NCBI RefSeq assembly: GCF_023091745.1
Contig: NC_068935.1
Span: forward strand, 58,056,724 to 58,120,723
Origin: Budorcas taxicolor
Lineage: Eukaryota; Chordata; Mammalia; Artiodactyla; Bovidae
DNA length: 64,000 bases
Reading direction: 5' to 3'
Shown here: piece by piece, positions 24,198 to 36,230 of the stretch
How the letters are laid out: every line of letters begins with the position of its first letter
How positions within the stretch are numbered: position 1 is the stretch's first letter
The notes under the pieces: model-generated
The model's input: only the letters and a program-made list of their open reading frames with translations
Told to the model about the DNA's origin: nothing
Databases searched by the model: none
Translations under genes and position numbers: made by a program

Positions 24198-25644
24198 TGT
24201 TCCAGTCGTTCCTTGTTGAGAAGGCATGGAGAGATATTTGGGGCAGAACCATAATTTGACCCCAGCTGGACTGGGGCCAGTTGTGCTTTCTTGAAGAGGG
24301 TCTGGAATTGGAAGTGTTGTACAAGTCCTGCCCATGGCAAGGACACTTATGCACCATCAGACTTTCCTTGGCCTATCTGTACCCCAAGGAGAAAGGACCT
24401 CTTAGGTGGGGAAGAAGATAATTTATCTTTTCTCTGCAGGAGCAGTCCAGGTAGAAAGTCATAACATCAACTTACCAAAGCTGGGACCTGTTCACTTTGT
24501 GGATGGGGAACCTGAGGCTCAGAGTGGGGTAGGGATCTAGGAGAGTTCGCACCACATGGTACTGAGAAGCAGAGCCCAGGGAGAAGTGAGAAAACTGGGC
24601 TTAAGTGAACTCTGAGGGCTCTTCTGCCCTCCTCACATATAGAAACCCAAGTCTGCCCAGTGGCCCTGGTGGCCTCCAACCTCGGCTCTGCCCTTCCCTT
24701 TCCCCTTCCCTGCATGTTTCTGGGCACACCAGCCTAATTCAGGTGAAATGCAGATGACACTTGTTAACCTGAGTCCTTCACAGGCAGAGTCATCCAGGCT
24801 GGGACAGAGCCCTTGCCTCTGACCTTCAGCTTCTAGTCTGGTTCCACAGGCAGCACCTGCTCGATCTCTAGACCAACCTTGTCAAATCCATCCTGGTACT
24901 CGAAAACGACTCCATCTTTCTCTTCTCCTCCAAGTACTCATCTTTTTCCCCTGATGATGCTACTTGGGGAGGTGTTTGGAGGAATCCAGGGCAGGGTTTT
25001 TTCCAGTGGAAAGAGTTTCTCTGGGAGTCAGAGAAACTGAACTGGTCCATGGGCATATCCCTTCCTGGCTCTGTGCCTCATGTGAAAGGGAGGGGGTTGG
25101 CCAGGCATTAAGGGCCCAGCAGTCCTGACAGTGTAGGAGTGCAAGGCTCAGACTCGAGAAACACTTGGTCAATGATGGACTATTTGGAGGCTTCTTAGGG
25201 GGTGGTACAGGATGAATTATGAGCCCCTTAAATCCATATGCCTCTGTGAGTTTGAGGCCATTCTTAGAACTATCAATTTTTCCACCTGGTATGCCTACAC
25301 TACAGAAAGGGAGAACACAGTTCTAGAAAATTCCCACCTGTGGGGGCTGCTGTTCAGATCACTCAGGTTGGGATGGCTGAGGGCTGCAGAAAGGGTGGTG
25401 GAGCCCAGAGTGGTGGGTGGTGGCAAGCAGCACCACTGGCTGTCAGGTCAGTGTCATCAGTGCCGGGCTGCTCATCTCCTTCCACTCTCAGCCCCATGTC
25501 CGGATCCTAGAGGATGTGACTTCATTTGCCAGAGAGCAAGCCGAGGCCCGCACTGGAGGGCACTGTGGGACCAGGGCCTGGGGATTGACATCAGCAACAA
25601 TGAGTGCTTCTGATGTGTATTCCTCAAAGATACTGTGAGGCACC
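24196..25644. other. Intronic sequence, no gene seen
   Basis: Short open frames on both strands, none recognisable. Confidence 0.4.
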
Positions 25645-25790
25645 CAGGGCAAGCAAACTGTGTACTCATTCTGCAGAAGAAATCGAGGCTCAGAGAGGGG
25701 GAGTGACTTGCCCATAGTCACACAGTAGATGGAGGTGGTAGGACTTCCATCAGGTCTGCTGGTGCCACTCCAGTGCTCCCTCCTCCATCA
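25645..25790 (-). mobile_element. MIR SINE fragment
   Basis: Contains GAAATCGAGGCTCAGAGAGG and GACTTGCCCATAGTCACACA, the antisense MIR core. Confidence 0.7.
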
Positions 25791-26596
25791 ACCCCAGCCT
25801 GCCTCTGCCAAGCATGAAGCCTGTCAGCTCAGGGCAAGCCCGGGTGAGATTCTGGCTCCAAACCACCTCTTAGCAGAGATTCATTCCTGAGACAAACTGA
25901 CTCCTCTAGAAGCCAGTCAGCATTCAGGATTCCCTGCCATTCCCATCCACCCCAGGATTCTCCACAGCCTCAGGTCTTTACAGTTCTGAAAAGTCTTTCT
26001 GCTGAAAGTCCTGTTTGTGCTACAAAAATGTCAGTTTTAGTTTGCAGGGATTTAGTTCAGCTTCTCTCTCTTCCTGCAAACCCTGTCCTGGTCCTGCCGC
26101 ATCGTCCCTTATTCTATTCTGGGGCTGCCTCGCCCAGGCCCCACCATGTCGTCTCTGTTCTGAGCAAGTCTACTGGGGAACACTCTTGTCTCGGAGGCCT
26201 TGAAATCCAAGCTCGTTGGCCAGTGTGAGGTTCCTGGCAACTCACTGGAAGCATATGAAACAGCACGTGGAAGGTGTTGACGGTGGGTGGGTAGTCTTGT
26301 GAGAGAGCGAGCCTGAGAGAAGCAAAAGCAGACTGGCCTGGCTGAGCCGCAGGGGGCGCTAGTGAGGGAGGAAGGGGAGACTGCACCACCACAGGTGATT
26401 TCCAGCTTTGTGATGCTTTTGCTCAGGGCCTCTGGAGGGAAAAAAAAGGTCTCTCTTGGACACGTACACCCTCCTACATTCTTAGCCAAAACGGATAGTG
26501 AATATTTTTGCTGGCCTTTTGTAGGTGTTCTTGTTAAACCACCAGCTAGAGTGTCCAAAATTAAGTGTTTATAGCAGCCTGCCAGACTTCTTGGAA

Positions 26597-26598
<2 letters not shown>

Positions 26599-26636
<38 letters not shown>

Positions 26637-26657
26637 AAGTAATATATACATATATAT
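26599..26657. repeat. (AT)n microsatellite and flanking AT-rich tract
   Basis: Pure AT run of 34 bases (26599-26632), then GAAAAAGTAATATATACATATATATG. A degenerate second tract follows the pure one. Confidence 0.95.
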
Positions 26658-29175
26658 GAAATATTCTTTCTTCTATTTATGCCTGTTTTCTGAGCCCAGA
26701 CTGTACTCTTATAACCTAGACCATTTTCCAAGATTTTGTTGCCTTTTTTTTTTCCATTCCAGACTAAAATGTAGAAAGGGAAGAATTGCCATATGTCATT
26801 GTTCAGACAGAACAGAAATAATGTTGACTTCAGAGCTGAAGTTGGCCCCTCTCAGAAGGGTTGCCTTTGTTTTCTCATTATTTAGGGGGCGTGGAAGGCA
26901 TCACATGCTTTGAAATGCATTTTAATGAATGTTTATCAGGTCGTGAGGATCACATTGGTGGCTTTGTCTACCCGATTATGAAATGGGACTCTGCTGGTCC
27001 TGGTGGATGGAGATAAAGTCATTCCTTTCTAAAAGATGCCAGGGCACCATCCCTCACTTGCCCTCCCCCTTCCACACCACAGGCCTCCTGAGGTCTAGTG
27101 CTAGTGTTAGCCCCTAGCTAGCTGTGGACCATGAGCAGATCATAACCCATTCTGTTTCATGTAAACAGGGAAGGTTGAGATGTGGTCTCTGGCAATCCTG
27201 CAGGTGGCTACTGATTCCCTTATTGTTAAAAAAATAAAGCCCTCCCAGTGAGAGGGCAGGGTCATGGGTAGTACAAGGCCCACCTGGGGGAAGTAGGGGC
27301 TGCCTGGGTACTGGGCCCACAGCTTGCTGTATGGAGTCCACAAAGACTGGAAAATGGCCAACAGGTAAAGCTGTTTAGAAGGGTTTGGAAGTTTGGTGGG
27401 GACCTGCTGCCCCCAACATGACGCTGAGAAGGGAAGTCGTTCCAGGGTAGCAAGCTCTCTGTGGCACTTGATCAGAAGTGTGGCCACCCATTTCAGTCAA
27501 GCACCCCAGCCCAGACAGGCTGACCTCAGTGGCGGCAGCACCCAGGTGCCCAGGTGACCCAGCCATGATGTCAGCGTGTCACCAGCAGCAGGGAAAGCCA
27601 GGCCGATTTCTCGCAATAGAGATGAGTAAGCAGTCATGGGATCCTGATGGAGGAGACACTGAACTTGCAATAGATCGTCACGCCTCCCAGAGGCCTGGTG
27701 AAAGCAGATGCTGGTGTAGCCTGGCTGAGTACGTCTGTCCACACAGCCAACTTCCTTCAGCTTATTTAGGCTTGGCTGGGGATCTGGCTGTCGAGCCAGG
27801 GTGCTTTAGGCCAACCATTGAAAGCTCTCCCTATAAAATCTGAAAATGCAAAGCTGCAGCCACTAGCAAAGTGGAACTGAGTGGGGAATAGTGGCTTGGC
27901 AGCACTCAGTGAGTGTCTGAAAAGTTGGGGGCACATACTCTCATTTCAATGCCAGTGGTCCCCACTATTAACTTTAGCATCTGTTGGTTGTGGCCTACCT
28001 TCCCTACCTCTTGCTCCTTTGATACCAAAAGGATAATGGCCAACCCACAGTTAAATGAAAGACCTTGAAACCCACAGTGTGAGCCAGGAAGTCCAGGCTC
28101 TTGCAACTCACAGCCCCTGCCCTCCCTACTTTCCTTCCCATCCCCCCAACCCCATCCTTCCCCAACCTGATCCTATGCAGACTTCCCTGGCATTCAGCTT
28201 CCGTTGATTCCAAGACATTAAGAGCATCATGTTGGGCATAGCTATTGCCAGCTCAGACTCCCAGCAGGGGATCCTATGTAAAGCCCACACTGAGTCATTC
28301 CTTACTGATCCATTTTAGACATTTCTATTTTCGATATATTGGATTTCTTTTTAAGTCTTCAGGCAAAAATAAAAGAGCCCAAATTTCAGTCTGAAACACG
28401 GTAACTTGTCTGCAGCCCTTAACTTATTGAATGAACGGCCAGGAAGACACGAAACAGCTCTCTGGGTGCTAGGTCATTTGCGTTCATTGGCCATGCATTC
28501 ATTCAGCTGATGTTTACTGAGCACCTGCCATGGGTCACGTCCATAGTAAGCACTCCTGGGTCGGAGGGGGGCCGCTGAGTGGAGGGCCTCTCGTGTGCCT
28601 CCTGCAGCCCACCCCAGCCCCTTCCTACCCACCCCTGCTAGTCAGGCCTCAGTAATCTGGTGGCAGAGCTACCCCCAAAAGTGTCTTTGTTGGGATTGCA
28701 GACTTCTTAAGAAGAAAGGCAGAGAAGTAAGCAAGTCCCCTCTCTGAGAGAGGGGGAGCCCGCCCTGCAGGGATGGGGTGGTTGGCATCCTGCTGTGGGG
28801 GAATGAAGACTGGGTCCATAGGTAGCTGAACGGTGGATGCAGGCCCTGCATCTGCAGGCACCCCTGGGGCCCTCTGGCCATGCTGCCCATCCCTGGGTCT
28901 CAGGGCCCCCATCTTCAAAGGACAGGGTTGAATTCCCAGAGCACTTCCATATCTGCCCTCTGTAATGCCAGCCAGCAATTAATGAGGGTCCACTAGACGT
29001 CAGAGATTGTGTCCCATTTCCCATAGCAGTCTGAGCAGCATCATGAGATGAGAACTAAAAGGACACTGATTATACAAACAAACTCAGGACTCAGAGATTC
29101 TGTGTTGAGGCCAATGCATAGTCATGTCTGCCTTGAGACCAGGGCTCTAGGCCATCCTGCCCCACCCATGCTCTA
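26658..29175. other. Intronic sequence, no gene seen
   Basis: Unique-looking DNA. Open frames up to 121 codons are opposed by others and unrecognised. Confidence 0.4.
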
Positions 29176-29340
29176 GGCCAGTGGTTATTAACTTGGCAGT
29201 CCACTGAGAATCAGCCAGGGAGCTGTGACAGAGTTTGGGGGCCTGGGCCCCAGCCCGGAGGAGACAGTGGTGGTAGAGCCAGGAAGCTGGGGGTTTTGAG
29301 GTGAATCCGATGGGCAGCAAGGCCCTGGATGTGCAGCCCC
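29176..29340. mobile_element. MER20/MER5-like DNA transposon fossil
   Basis: Begins CCAGTGGTTATTAACTTGG and continues AGAATCAGCCAGGGAGCTG. This is the head text of the small hAT-type MER elements. The distal half is degraded. Confidence 0.5.
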
Positions 29341-29861
29341 AGGGGACCTCTTTTGAGTCCACTCTGCTGTGAGAGTCATAACCACTGTCACGCTAGCAGG
29401 TGGCCCACACACACACACGCCTTGGCCCTCCAGTGAGCCAAATGTGAGGGCATGTCGCAGGACCATCACTGGATGCCCCGCTGAGCCTGCCAAGTCAGAA
29501 AGAGGTTTCTTCATGGGAAAGGGCTTCAGGGGAAATGGAGCTGCGAGAGCGTTGGCGTTTAGGTGGTTCCCACAGAATCCTGTGCTCCACCCCCTTCACT
29601 TTCACATGCAGGTCATGGTCACTTACAGGTCAGCTGTGGATGACCGTATGAGCCTTAAATGAGTAAGAAATACTGCATTACTAAGTGCTTTGCTGTATTC
29701 CTGGAGGCTAGACTTTTATAAATGGTAGGCAGCTCCCCCAAGTGCACATCACAGACTAGGGCCATTCCCTGTTGCTTCCTATTGCCCCAACCTGATGATG
29801 CATCTGTGCACAGGCATTTCTTATTTAGATAGCTGCATATCTGGGGGGAGGGATTACAGTA

Positions 29862-30065
29862 AAAGTGTTAATCACTCAGTTGTGTCCAACTCTTTGTGAC
29901 CCCATGGACTGCAGCCCGCCAGGCTTCTCTGTCCATGGGATTCTCCAGGAGAATACTGGAGTGGGTAGCCATTTCCTTCTCCAGGGGATCTTCCCGATCA
30001 AGGGGTTGAACCCACATCTCCCGCATTGCAGGCAGATTCTTTACCGTCTGAGCCACCTGGGAAGC
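29862..30065 (-). mobile_element. Bov-tA SINE
   Basis: Complete antisense copy: ATCACTCAGTTGTGTCCAAC, CCATGGACTGCAGCCCGCC, and the tRNA-like head complement GATTCTTTACCGTCTGAGCC. A GGGATTACA string is found near both sides (29850, 30082), but it is not adjacent on the right and may be chance. Confidence 0.93.
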
Positions 30066-30604
30066 TTTATACATTTGAGGGGGGATTACAAGTCATTCCC
30101 ATTAAAAACGATCGATATTTTTAAAAATACAGAGAATAGACTAAATGGAGTTGCCAGTCACCCTCAAGAGATGAGCACTCCACAGAGTTGCATGCACGTT
30201 TTTCCAGTGTGTGTCCTTGGAAATGTTTGTGTATGCATGTGTACAGATGCACGGAGCCTTGCTACAGTGACTGTTTTGCACGTTGTTATTCTCCAAAGAG
30301 TGTCTCTCAGACAGCTGCCCAAAAGAACATGCCAGGTCTACTTCATTCCTCCAAAGCCTGTGCTGTAGCCAGTTTTCTCACAGGAGCCTGATGCATGTAA
30401 CCAAAGACAGGGAAACAACCTAAAAATGTTTAGTATGTATGTTCAATGTGTAACTCACGGTTTGATTTTTAAAAATCAGGCTATCCGTAAACAGGTGTAA
30501 ATTGCAACTTGCTTAGCAATTTCTTCTTTGCCCTCCAACGTCTGCCCAAAAACTCCTCCAAAGGGGCAGAGAAAATCCTGTGAGTGACTTTCTGTACTGT
30601 TTGG
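30066..30604. other. Intronic sequence, no gene seen
   Basis: No coding sequence or clear repeat recognised between the SINE and the tandem duplication. Confidence 0.4.
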
Positions 30605-30608
30605 TGCA

Positions 30609-30848
30609 GACAGCATAATGCTTCATTTGAAATCTAACAAGATAGGCTAAATGAAACAGCAACAGAAAAGCATCATGGTTCTAAAAATAGACTGTATTAT
30701 ATAGTTTGCACAACTCTTTCTAAAACTGTTACAGAGACAGCATAATGCTTTATCTGAAATCCAGCAAGATAGGCTAAATGAAACAACAACAAAAAAGCAT
30801 CATGGTTCTAAAAATAGACTATATTGTATAGTTTTCACAACTGTAAGT
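30609..30848. repeat. Tandem duplication of about 127 bp upstream of the MAMLD1 exon
   Basis: GACAGCATAATGCTT starts at 30609 and again at 30736 (offset 127). Both copies continue through AAGATAGGCTAAATGAAAC and AAAGCATCATGGTTCTAAAA with a few substitutions. The second copy is slightly shorter at its end. Confidence 0.93.
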
Positions 30849-30925
30849 CTTGAAACTGACACATCTGTTTTATCTTGTAAGTTTCCTGTCCAATAGCATT
30901 AATGTGCCAAGCCTTTATAAACACT

Positions 30926-30980
30926 CTCTCTCTTTCTTTCTTTCTCTCCTCTTCCCTCTGTCTCCTCTTTTCTCTTCCAG
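30926..30980 (+). promoter_or_regulatory. MAMLD1: Polypyrimidine tract and 3' splice site of the MAMLD1 central exon
   Basis: About 55 bases of nearly pure C/T (CTCTCTCTCTTTCTTTC.. to CTCTTTTCTCTTCCAG) end at the AG of 30979-30980. This is a very strong mammalian acceptor and fixes the start of the 559-codon exon. Confidence 0.9.
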
Positions 30981-32657
30981 GCACAGGGAACCACTAAGCG
31001 GAGGCAGGAAGGAGAAGATTTCCAGCTTTCAGGCATGGGCGACGAAGGTTACCCTAATCAAATCAAGAGACCATGCCTTGAAGATGTCACCCTTTCAATG
31101 GGCCCGGGTGCCCATCCCAGCACAGCCTGTGCACAGCTGCAAGTTCCTGCGTTACCCATGAACCCTAGTTCTGCAGCAATGGCAGCCCCTGGCCATCCGT
31201 TACTACTGGACAATAGCCCCAGGAATGGCAGCGTCATGGGCCCACCATTTGCAGGGCCACCAACAGCAGAAATGGGAGTGAAAGGCCCCTCTATTCCTTA
31301 CTATGACAAAACCAACAGTGCACCGGCTGTGGATCAGGAACTTCAAGATCTGCTGGAGGAGCTCACAGAAATTCAAGAATCTTCTCAGAGTGAGCTCGAT
31401 CTTGAGAAAATCCTGGGGACCAAGCCGGAAGAACCGCTGGTCTTACACCACCACCCACCGGCAACCTTAGGCGCGACGGCCAAGCCCACGGTTCAGATGC
31501 CACGCTTGGAGAGCCTCAGTTCCGGCAAGGACTTTGCTTCCAGTTGCAGCCAGGTCACTGGGGTGTCGCTTCAGATCCCACCCTCCTCTGCGGGGCTCAG
31601 CTATGCAATTACGCCTGCCAGTAAGCAGATGGCCTCCCCAAGTTCCTCGACTGTGCAGGCCAAGAATCAGGCCCAGGTGACACTCTCAGCTGCCCTACCG
31701 CCACTCCCAGTGTCTCAGTGGCATCATGCCCACCAGCTGAAAGCGCTGGCGGCCAGCAAGCAGGGCTCCAGTAAGAAGCAGCTGGGCCCCACCACCAGTT
31801 GGTCTGCCCTGCCTCCTTCTGGCCTCTCCCCACCTTACCAGCCAGTGCCCGTGGTCTCACCACAGCCGCTGTCGCCCTTCAGCCCTCAGGGGCTCATGGT
31901 GTCCTGTATGTCATCGAACAGCCTGCCGGGGAGCACCCTCCAGGGCTCTCCCAATGCCTTACTGTCCAGCCTGGCGCCCAGCAGCAGCACTGTCCTTGGG
32001 CCGGCCAGGCCCTACGTGCCGGAGAAGTTCCCTAGCCCCACGCTCCAGCAGCCACCACCATTTAGCGCGCAGACCTCCATCCTTGCCAACCTGGTGTCCT
32101 CTTCCATCAAACACCCTCAGGGGCACCTGATGTCTGCTCTGCCCACCAGCAACACGGGGCCCTTAACCCCCTATCGCCCAGAGACACTGTCTAGCCCAGG
32201 CCTGCCCCAGCAGTCCTTCACTGCACAGTGCCCCCTGATTCAGGGCCTCACCACCTCCACTCATCCGCTCTGCCAGCCGCAGCCACCAGCCAATGCTATC
32301 TACAAGCCCAAAACCCTGAGCATGATCATGCAGCAGGGCCTGACCAGCCCCAGCCCGGGAGCCTCAGAGCCCTTTCCTTTTGGCCACACCAAGCCCTTGT
32401 CACATTTCATCTCTGAGCCAGGCCCCCAGAAGATGCCGTCAGTGCCCACCACAGCTCGGCAGCCTGCCTTGCTGCACTACCTGCAGCAGCCCACACCACC
32501 ACCGGCCTCTTCTGCCACGGCCTCGTCCACGGCCACCTTGCAGCTGCAGCAGCAGCCGGATCTTTCTTCATTCCTCCTGCAGCATGTGACACAGCAACCA
32601 CAGCGCTTTCAGCGGTCTCTGGCCTCGGGGGATTCCATGCCTTCTCTGCCCAGACAG
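30981..32657 (+). CDS. MAMLD1: MAMLD1 large central coding exon
   Basis: MAMLD1 is a nuclear transcriptional co-activator of the mastermind-like group. In human it is linked to HES3 activation, fetal Leydig-cell testosterone production and X-linked hypospadias. The exon is 1677 nt, exactly 559 codons, phase 0 at both ends, between acceptor ..CTCTTCCAG and donor CAG|GTAAGC. The frame is open from the first base; 18 codons (including TKRRQEGEDFQ) precede the Met at 31035, so translation probably starts in an upstream exon outside the window. Numbering from that Met: a basic KRPCLED stretch (11-17), an acidic amphipathic segment starting DQELQDLLEELTEIQ (100-134), a mastermind-type HHAHQLKALAASKQ motif (230-243), Ser/Pro-rich sequence, then KPLSHF..QKMPSV..LLHYLQQ (453-486), shared in pattern with MAML3. 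The Gln tracts are short (QLQQQP near 504) where human has long ones. Reading on past the donor meets a stop at 32763-32765, which is intron. Identification is by recalled human sequence and is very secure. Confidence 0.96.
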
Positions 32658-32663
32658 GTAAGC
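32658..32663 (+). promoter_or_regulatory. MAMLD1: 5' splice site of the MAMLD1 central exon
   Basis: CAG|GTAAGC is close to the consensus donor. It falls where the human protein continues with a different residue string, and the downstream frame stops within about 105 nt. Confidence 0.88.
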
Positions 32664-33189
32664 CGATCTCATCTCTGGTTTTGTCCCTTGGTTTTGGAAA
32701 TAAGAACTGTGTTTCATGCTATTGAGAGCTGGCTTTGGAGGCAAATTCAGGCTCTAGCTCTTTAGAGACTGGGCTTGACTCTGGAAAAGTCTGTTTAAGT
32801 TGGGTTATTCTGCACAGTCAAAGCACAATATTAAAGAGGGCAAGGTTATGGTCTCACTTTCTGTTCAGGTCACTTAGATTCCCTGGGAGAAAACTGCACC
32901 CAGAGGTGCTGCCAGGGGAAGGAACCAGGGCAGACAGGTCAGAATTGCACAGATCCGCTTCTCCTGAACTGGGCCATGAGGCACATTCCCTCACTCAGGA
33001 CCAGTGAAAGCTTCATAGGATGCAAGGAAATTGCTCTAAGCACTTAAATCTTGTCCTTGCTGGCATAAAGTTGCAAACCGGGCCTTCTAGAAGTGCCACA
33101 GCAAATATCTGCTGGGCAGTGTGCTGTTTCGTGACCCCTGCACCAGATGCTGAGGCAGGTCCTAAATGAAAAGGTCGGAGATGTGTCAA
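32664..33189. other. Start of the MAMLD1 intron, no gene seen
   Basis: The exon frame continues only to a stop at 32763-32765. Nothing else is recognisable. Confidence 0.5.
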
Positions 33190-33325
33190 GTAGTTATTCT
33201 TACATCCCCATTTTACAGATGAAGAAACTGAGGCTCAGAGCATTGAAATGACTTGCCCAGAGTCACACAGTTAGCAAGGAGCCAAGCAGGAACTTGAAGG
33301 CAGGTGGTCTTGCCCCAGAGCCCAT
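33190..33325 (-). mobile_element. MIR SINE
   Basis: CATTTTACAGATGAAGAAAC, then CTGAGGCTCAGAGCATTG and GAGTCACACAGTTAGCAAGG: a clear antisense MIR core. Confidence 0.85.
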
Positions 33326-33447
33326 GCTTTTCTCAATACCCCTGTGACTTCTCTTTCTTCTCCTGCAATCTTTTCAATCACTCGCTTCACCTTCTCACCA
33401 GGTGATATCTATCACAGTTTCCATCTTTCATGCTCTGATCCTTGTCT

Positions 33448-33842
33448 GTATTAGTTATCTATGGCCAGGTAACAAATTGGCCTGAAACAACCACTTTCAA
33501 GCAGCACACATGGACTATTTAATACTTCACAGTTTCTGTGGGCTGGGGATCTTGGCACAGCTTAGCAGGCCTTCTGGCCCCATGTCTCTCACAAGGCTGT
33601 GGTCATCTCAGGGCTCAACTGGGGAGGACTGGCTTCAAAACTCACTGCTGTGGTTGTTGGCAGGAAATAGTTCCTTACGGGTTATTGGACTGAGGCCTCT
33701 GTTCTTCATGAGCTGTTGGCCCGAGGCCTCCCTCAGTTCCTTGCCTCATGGGCCTCTTCACAGAGCTTCTCCTAACATTATAGCCAGTTTCATCAGAGTG
33801 AGCAAGAGAGAATATGCCAGCAAGAGAGAATATGCCAGCTAG
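33448..33842. mobile_element. Old interspersed repeat, family uncertain
   Basis: TTAGTTATCTATGGCCAGGT, CACAGTTTCTGTGGGCTGGG, GGCTGTGGTCATCTCAGGGC and CAGGCCTTCTGGCCCC are phrases of a widespread old mammalian repeat. I cannot place it with certainty. Its right end contains an 18-bp tandem duplication. Confidence 0.5.
33801..33836. repeat. Perfect 18-bp tandem duplication
   Basis: AGCAAGAGAGAATATGCC is present at 33801-33818 and repeated exactly at 33819-33836. Confidence 0.95.
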
Positions 33843-35244
33843 AGAGGTTGAGGGGAGGTTGCCAGTGAGTCAAAAGCCCCAGTCTGTATAACCTAGTTTG
33901 GAAAGTGACATTGCATCACATGTGCAGCATTCTGTTCACTAGACTTGAGCATGAAGTGGTGAATACTAGTGGGGGATCACAGGGTAGTGAGGGTACCAGG
34001 AGGCAGGGATTGGTCAGTGGGAGCCACACCAGGTGTCTCCCTGCCCCGGCTCCTCTCTTCATGCTTCTTCTTTACCATTGCTCTCTTGATCTTTGTTCAA
34101 ACTCAGTTTGCCCAATAAACCATCTTAAACTTGTTGCCCCAATAAACCATCCATTTCTCTAAGCATAACCTTGCTATAAGACAGACCTGATCATGTTCAC
34201 ACTTGCTCAGAAAATTCTGGAGGCCCATCAGCTGGCTCCATCTATCTCCTTAGACCAGTGTCCTTCGGGTCTTTAAGTGCTTACAGCTCCTGGCTCACTC
34301 TGCGTTCTTGGCCTTGACTCCCACCATTGCCTGTGTCTAGCCTCCCCTGCCCACCTTTCCTTTCCTGTCCCACTCTTACAGCTCCTAAGGCTCAGGCACC
34401 GTTCCCCCTGCAAGAAAGCTTTCCGCAAGCTTTCCCCCAGGACTTTGGTCTCCCATCCTGCCTGTTTCTTCTGTAGAAAAGCTGAGGAGGTGGCCATAAA
34501 GTGATAGGCTTGGGTATGGAGCAGTGCGAGGGATACTCCTGGGGAAGACTGACCTCTTTTCTGAGGGCTCTGGGTGACCATGGCCATGACAGTACCAGGA
34601 GGAGAGAGACCATGTCTTTTTCATCCAGGTCTCATGAAGCCTCATGAGCCACGCGCTCCACACCCAGGATCAGTCTTTGGTTGGGTGCACCCGTGGGGGT
34701 GGCCAGGGTGAGCAGCCAGCCCTTGTCCACAGTTCAGGAGCACTTAGGTTTGATTTTGTTATAGGCGTGTTGCCAACTGTTCTCGTGGACTTCCATGGCT
34801 GGCTCGATGGAGCACCAGCTGAATCAGCACTGGAACCCTTATCCTATCAGGCAGCATCCTCAGCCTGGAGCCGTGTCACCATCTAAGATTGTGAGCTTTT
34901 TTGGTTTCTTTTGTTTTCAGTGGGGAGTGTTTGTAGTCTGACTGTGTTGCCTCAGAGCCGGAGCAGCTGGCTCAGAGAGAGAATCCTTAATGTTCAGGGT
35001 CTTGAAAATCCACCCTCCCCCCCGCCACAGCTGATTCCCTAGGTGGGGATGGGGAAAGGCTTGGGAGAAGGAGCACGTGGCTGAGCTTCCCGAGGCCAGG
35101 AGGAACACCCGTGACCTCTGCCAAGCCCAAGGGGCTACAACCGCTGCCAGGGGCCGCCTTCTGGGCCCCTGCTGCCTGGGGCTGAGCGTGCTACCAGTTC
35201 TTCCCTCCTGTTTCTCCTTGTGGTCCTCAGAGGTAGAGGCTGTT
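33843..35244. other. Intronic sequence, no gene seen
   Basis: Open frames up to 182 codons (34917-35465 minus) overlap a MIR and are not recognisable. Confidence 0.4.
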
Positions 35245-35350
35245 AGCATTCCCTTTAAAGCTGAGAAAACTGAGGCACAGAGAAGTCCACAGAGTTGCCT
35301 GCAGTCACACAGCCAGTCAGGGCCAGAGCACAGAGTGTGGCTGCAGAGGC
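35245..35350 (-). mobile_element. MIR SINE fragment
   Basis: AGCTGAGAAAACTGAGGCAC and CAGTCACACAGCCAGTCAGG: antisense MIR core. Confidence 0.75.
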
Positions 35351-36061
35351 CACACTCGTAACCCTGCACACGGGGGCCTGGCCTATCCTGCCTGACCCTC
35401 CTCACTTCTGCCTCGTCCACAAAGCGGGTGTGATGATAGGTTGTTAGAGGAGTAAATGTGTTCATTCAGTGCACCTAAAGTACTGCCAGCAGATGCTTGC
35501 TGTCACTATGACTGTCTCCTAGGCCTGAGTCTCCAGATCTGGTTCTCTTTGTGGGGCTATGTTCCTTCTTGTGGCCTTTCCACATTGAATTAGAATCCTA
35601 AGAATTCAGTGCTGGTCCTGTGAGCAGGAGAAGCTGGGAGAAAGGAAGAGGTGAGTGTTTAGCATGGTCACCTGCAGGGTGGACAGGAAGTCCATGCTTT
35701 CTTGCTCCCACCATGGTGGACTTGGCCACGCTTTACTACCACCCAAGCCAACCCTCAGAAAACACTCTTGCCCTCCTCTTTGGTGTTGACTAGCTCATCA
35801 CACCTCTGTGGGTGGTAGCAGGAGGACTGGGCGTTCATTTTTAGCCAGATCACAGTTGCTTTAAAGAGTAGTTTCTAAATGGAACGTGAGAAAGCAATTC
35901 TCAAGTCAGTAGAAATGCCAAATCCAGCTGTTGATAGGAGCATGTTGCAGACTAGTCTCGCTCAATTTGGGGGATTCCACTTTACCAGCTAAGTGATTGA
36001 TCCAATTTCAATGGACTGCTTGCTTGCATTGGAGGTAAAAGGTAAATGTCATGTGGTGTCA

Positions 36062-36230
36062 GGGCAGCGAGTAAGCGTGGCAGAGGCACTGGAGATAGTC
36101 GGACTGGGGTTCCAGTCCAGACACCATCACTGTGTGGACAGTGTGCCAGGAGCAATGTCAGTTAAGCCCTCTGAGCGTCAGCTATACCTGGGCAAATGGC
36201 TGGGATTCATTTTGTTGGCCTTGGAAGATA
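36062..36230 (+). mobile_element. MIR SINE, diverged
   Basis: Sense MIR order: GGACTGGGGTTCCAGTCC, CATCACTGTGTGGACAGTG, CAGTTAAGCCCTCTGAGCGTC. Confidence 0.5.

Noticed and set aside
32658..32765. Read-through of the MAMLD1 exon to a stop at 32763-32765
   Set aside because: A strong donor at 32658 and conservation of the downstream exon at 61024 show this is intron.
34917..35465. 182-codon minus frame
   Set aside because: It runs through a MIR and has no recognisable protein content.
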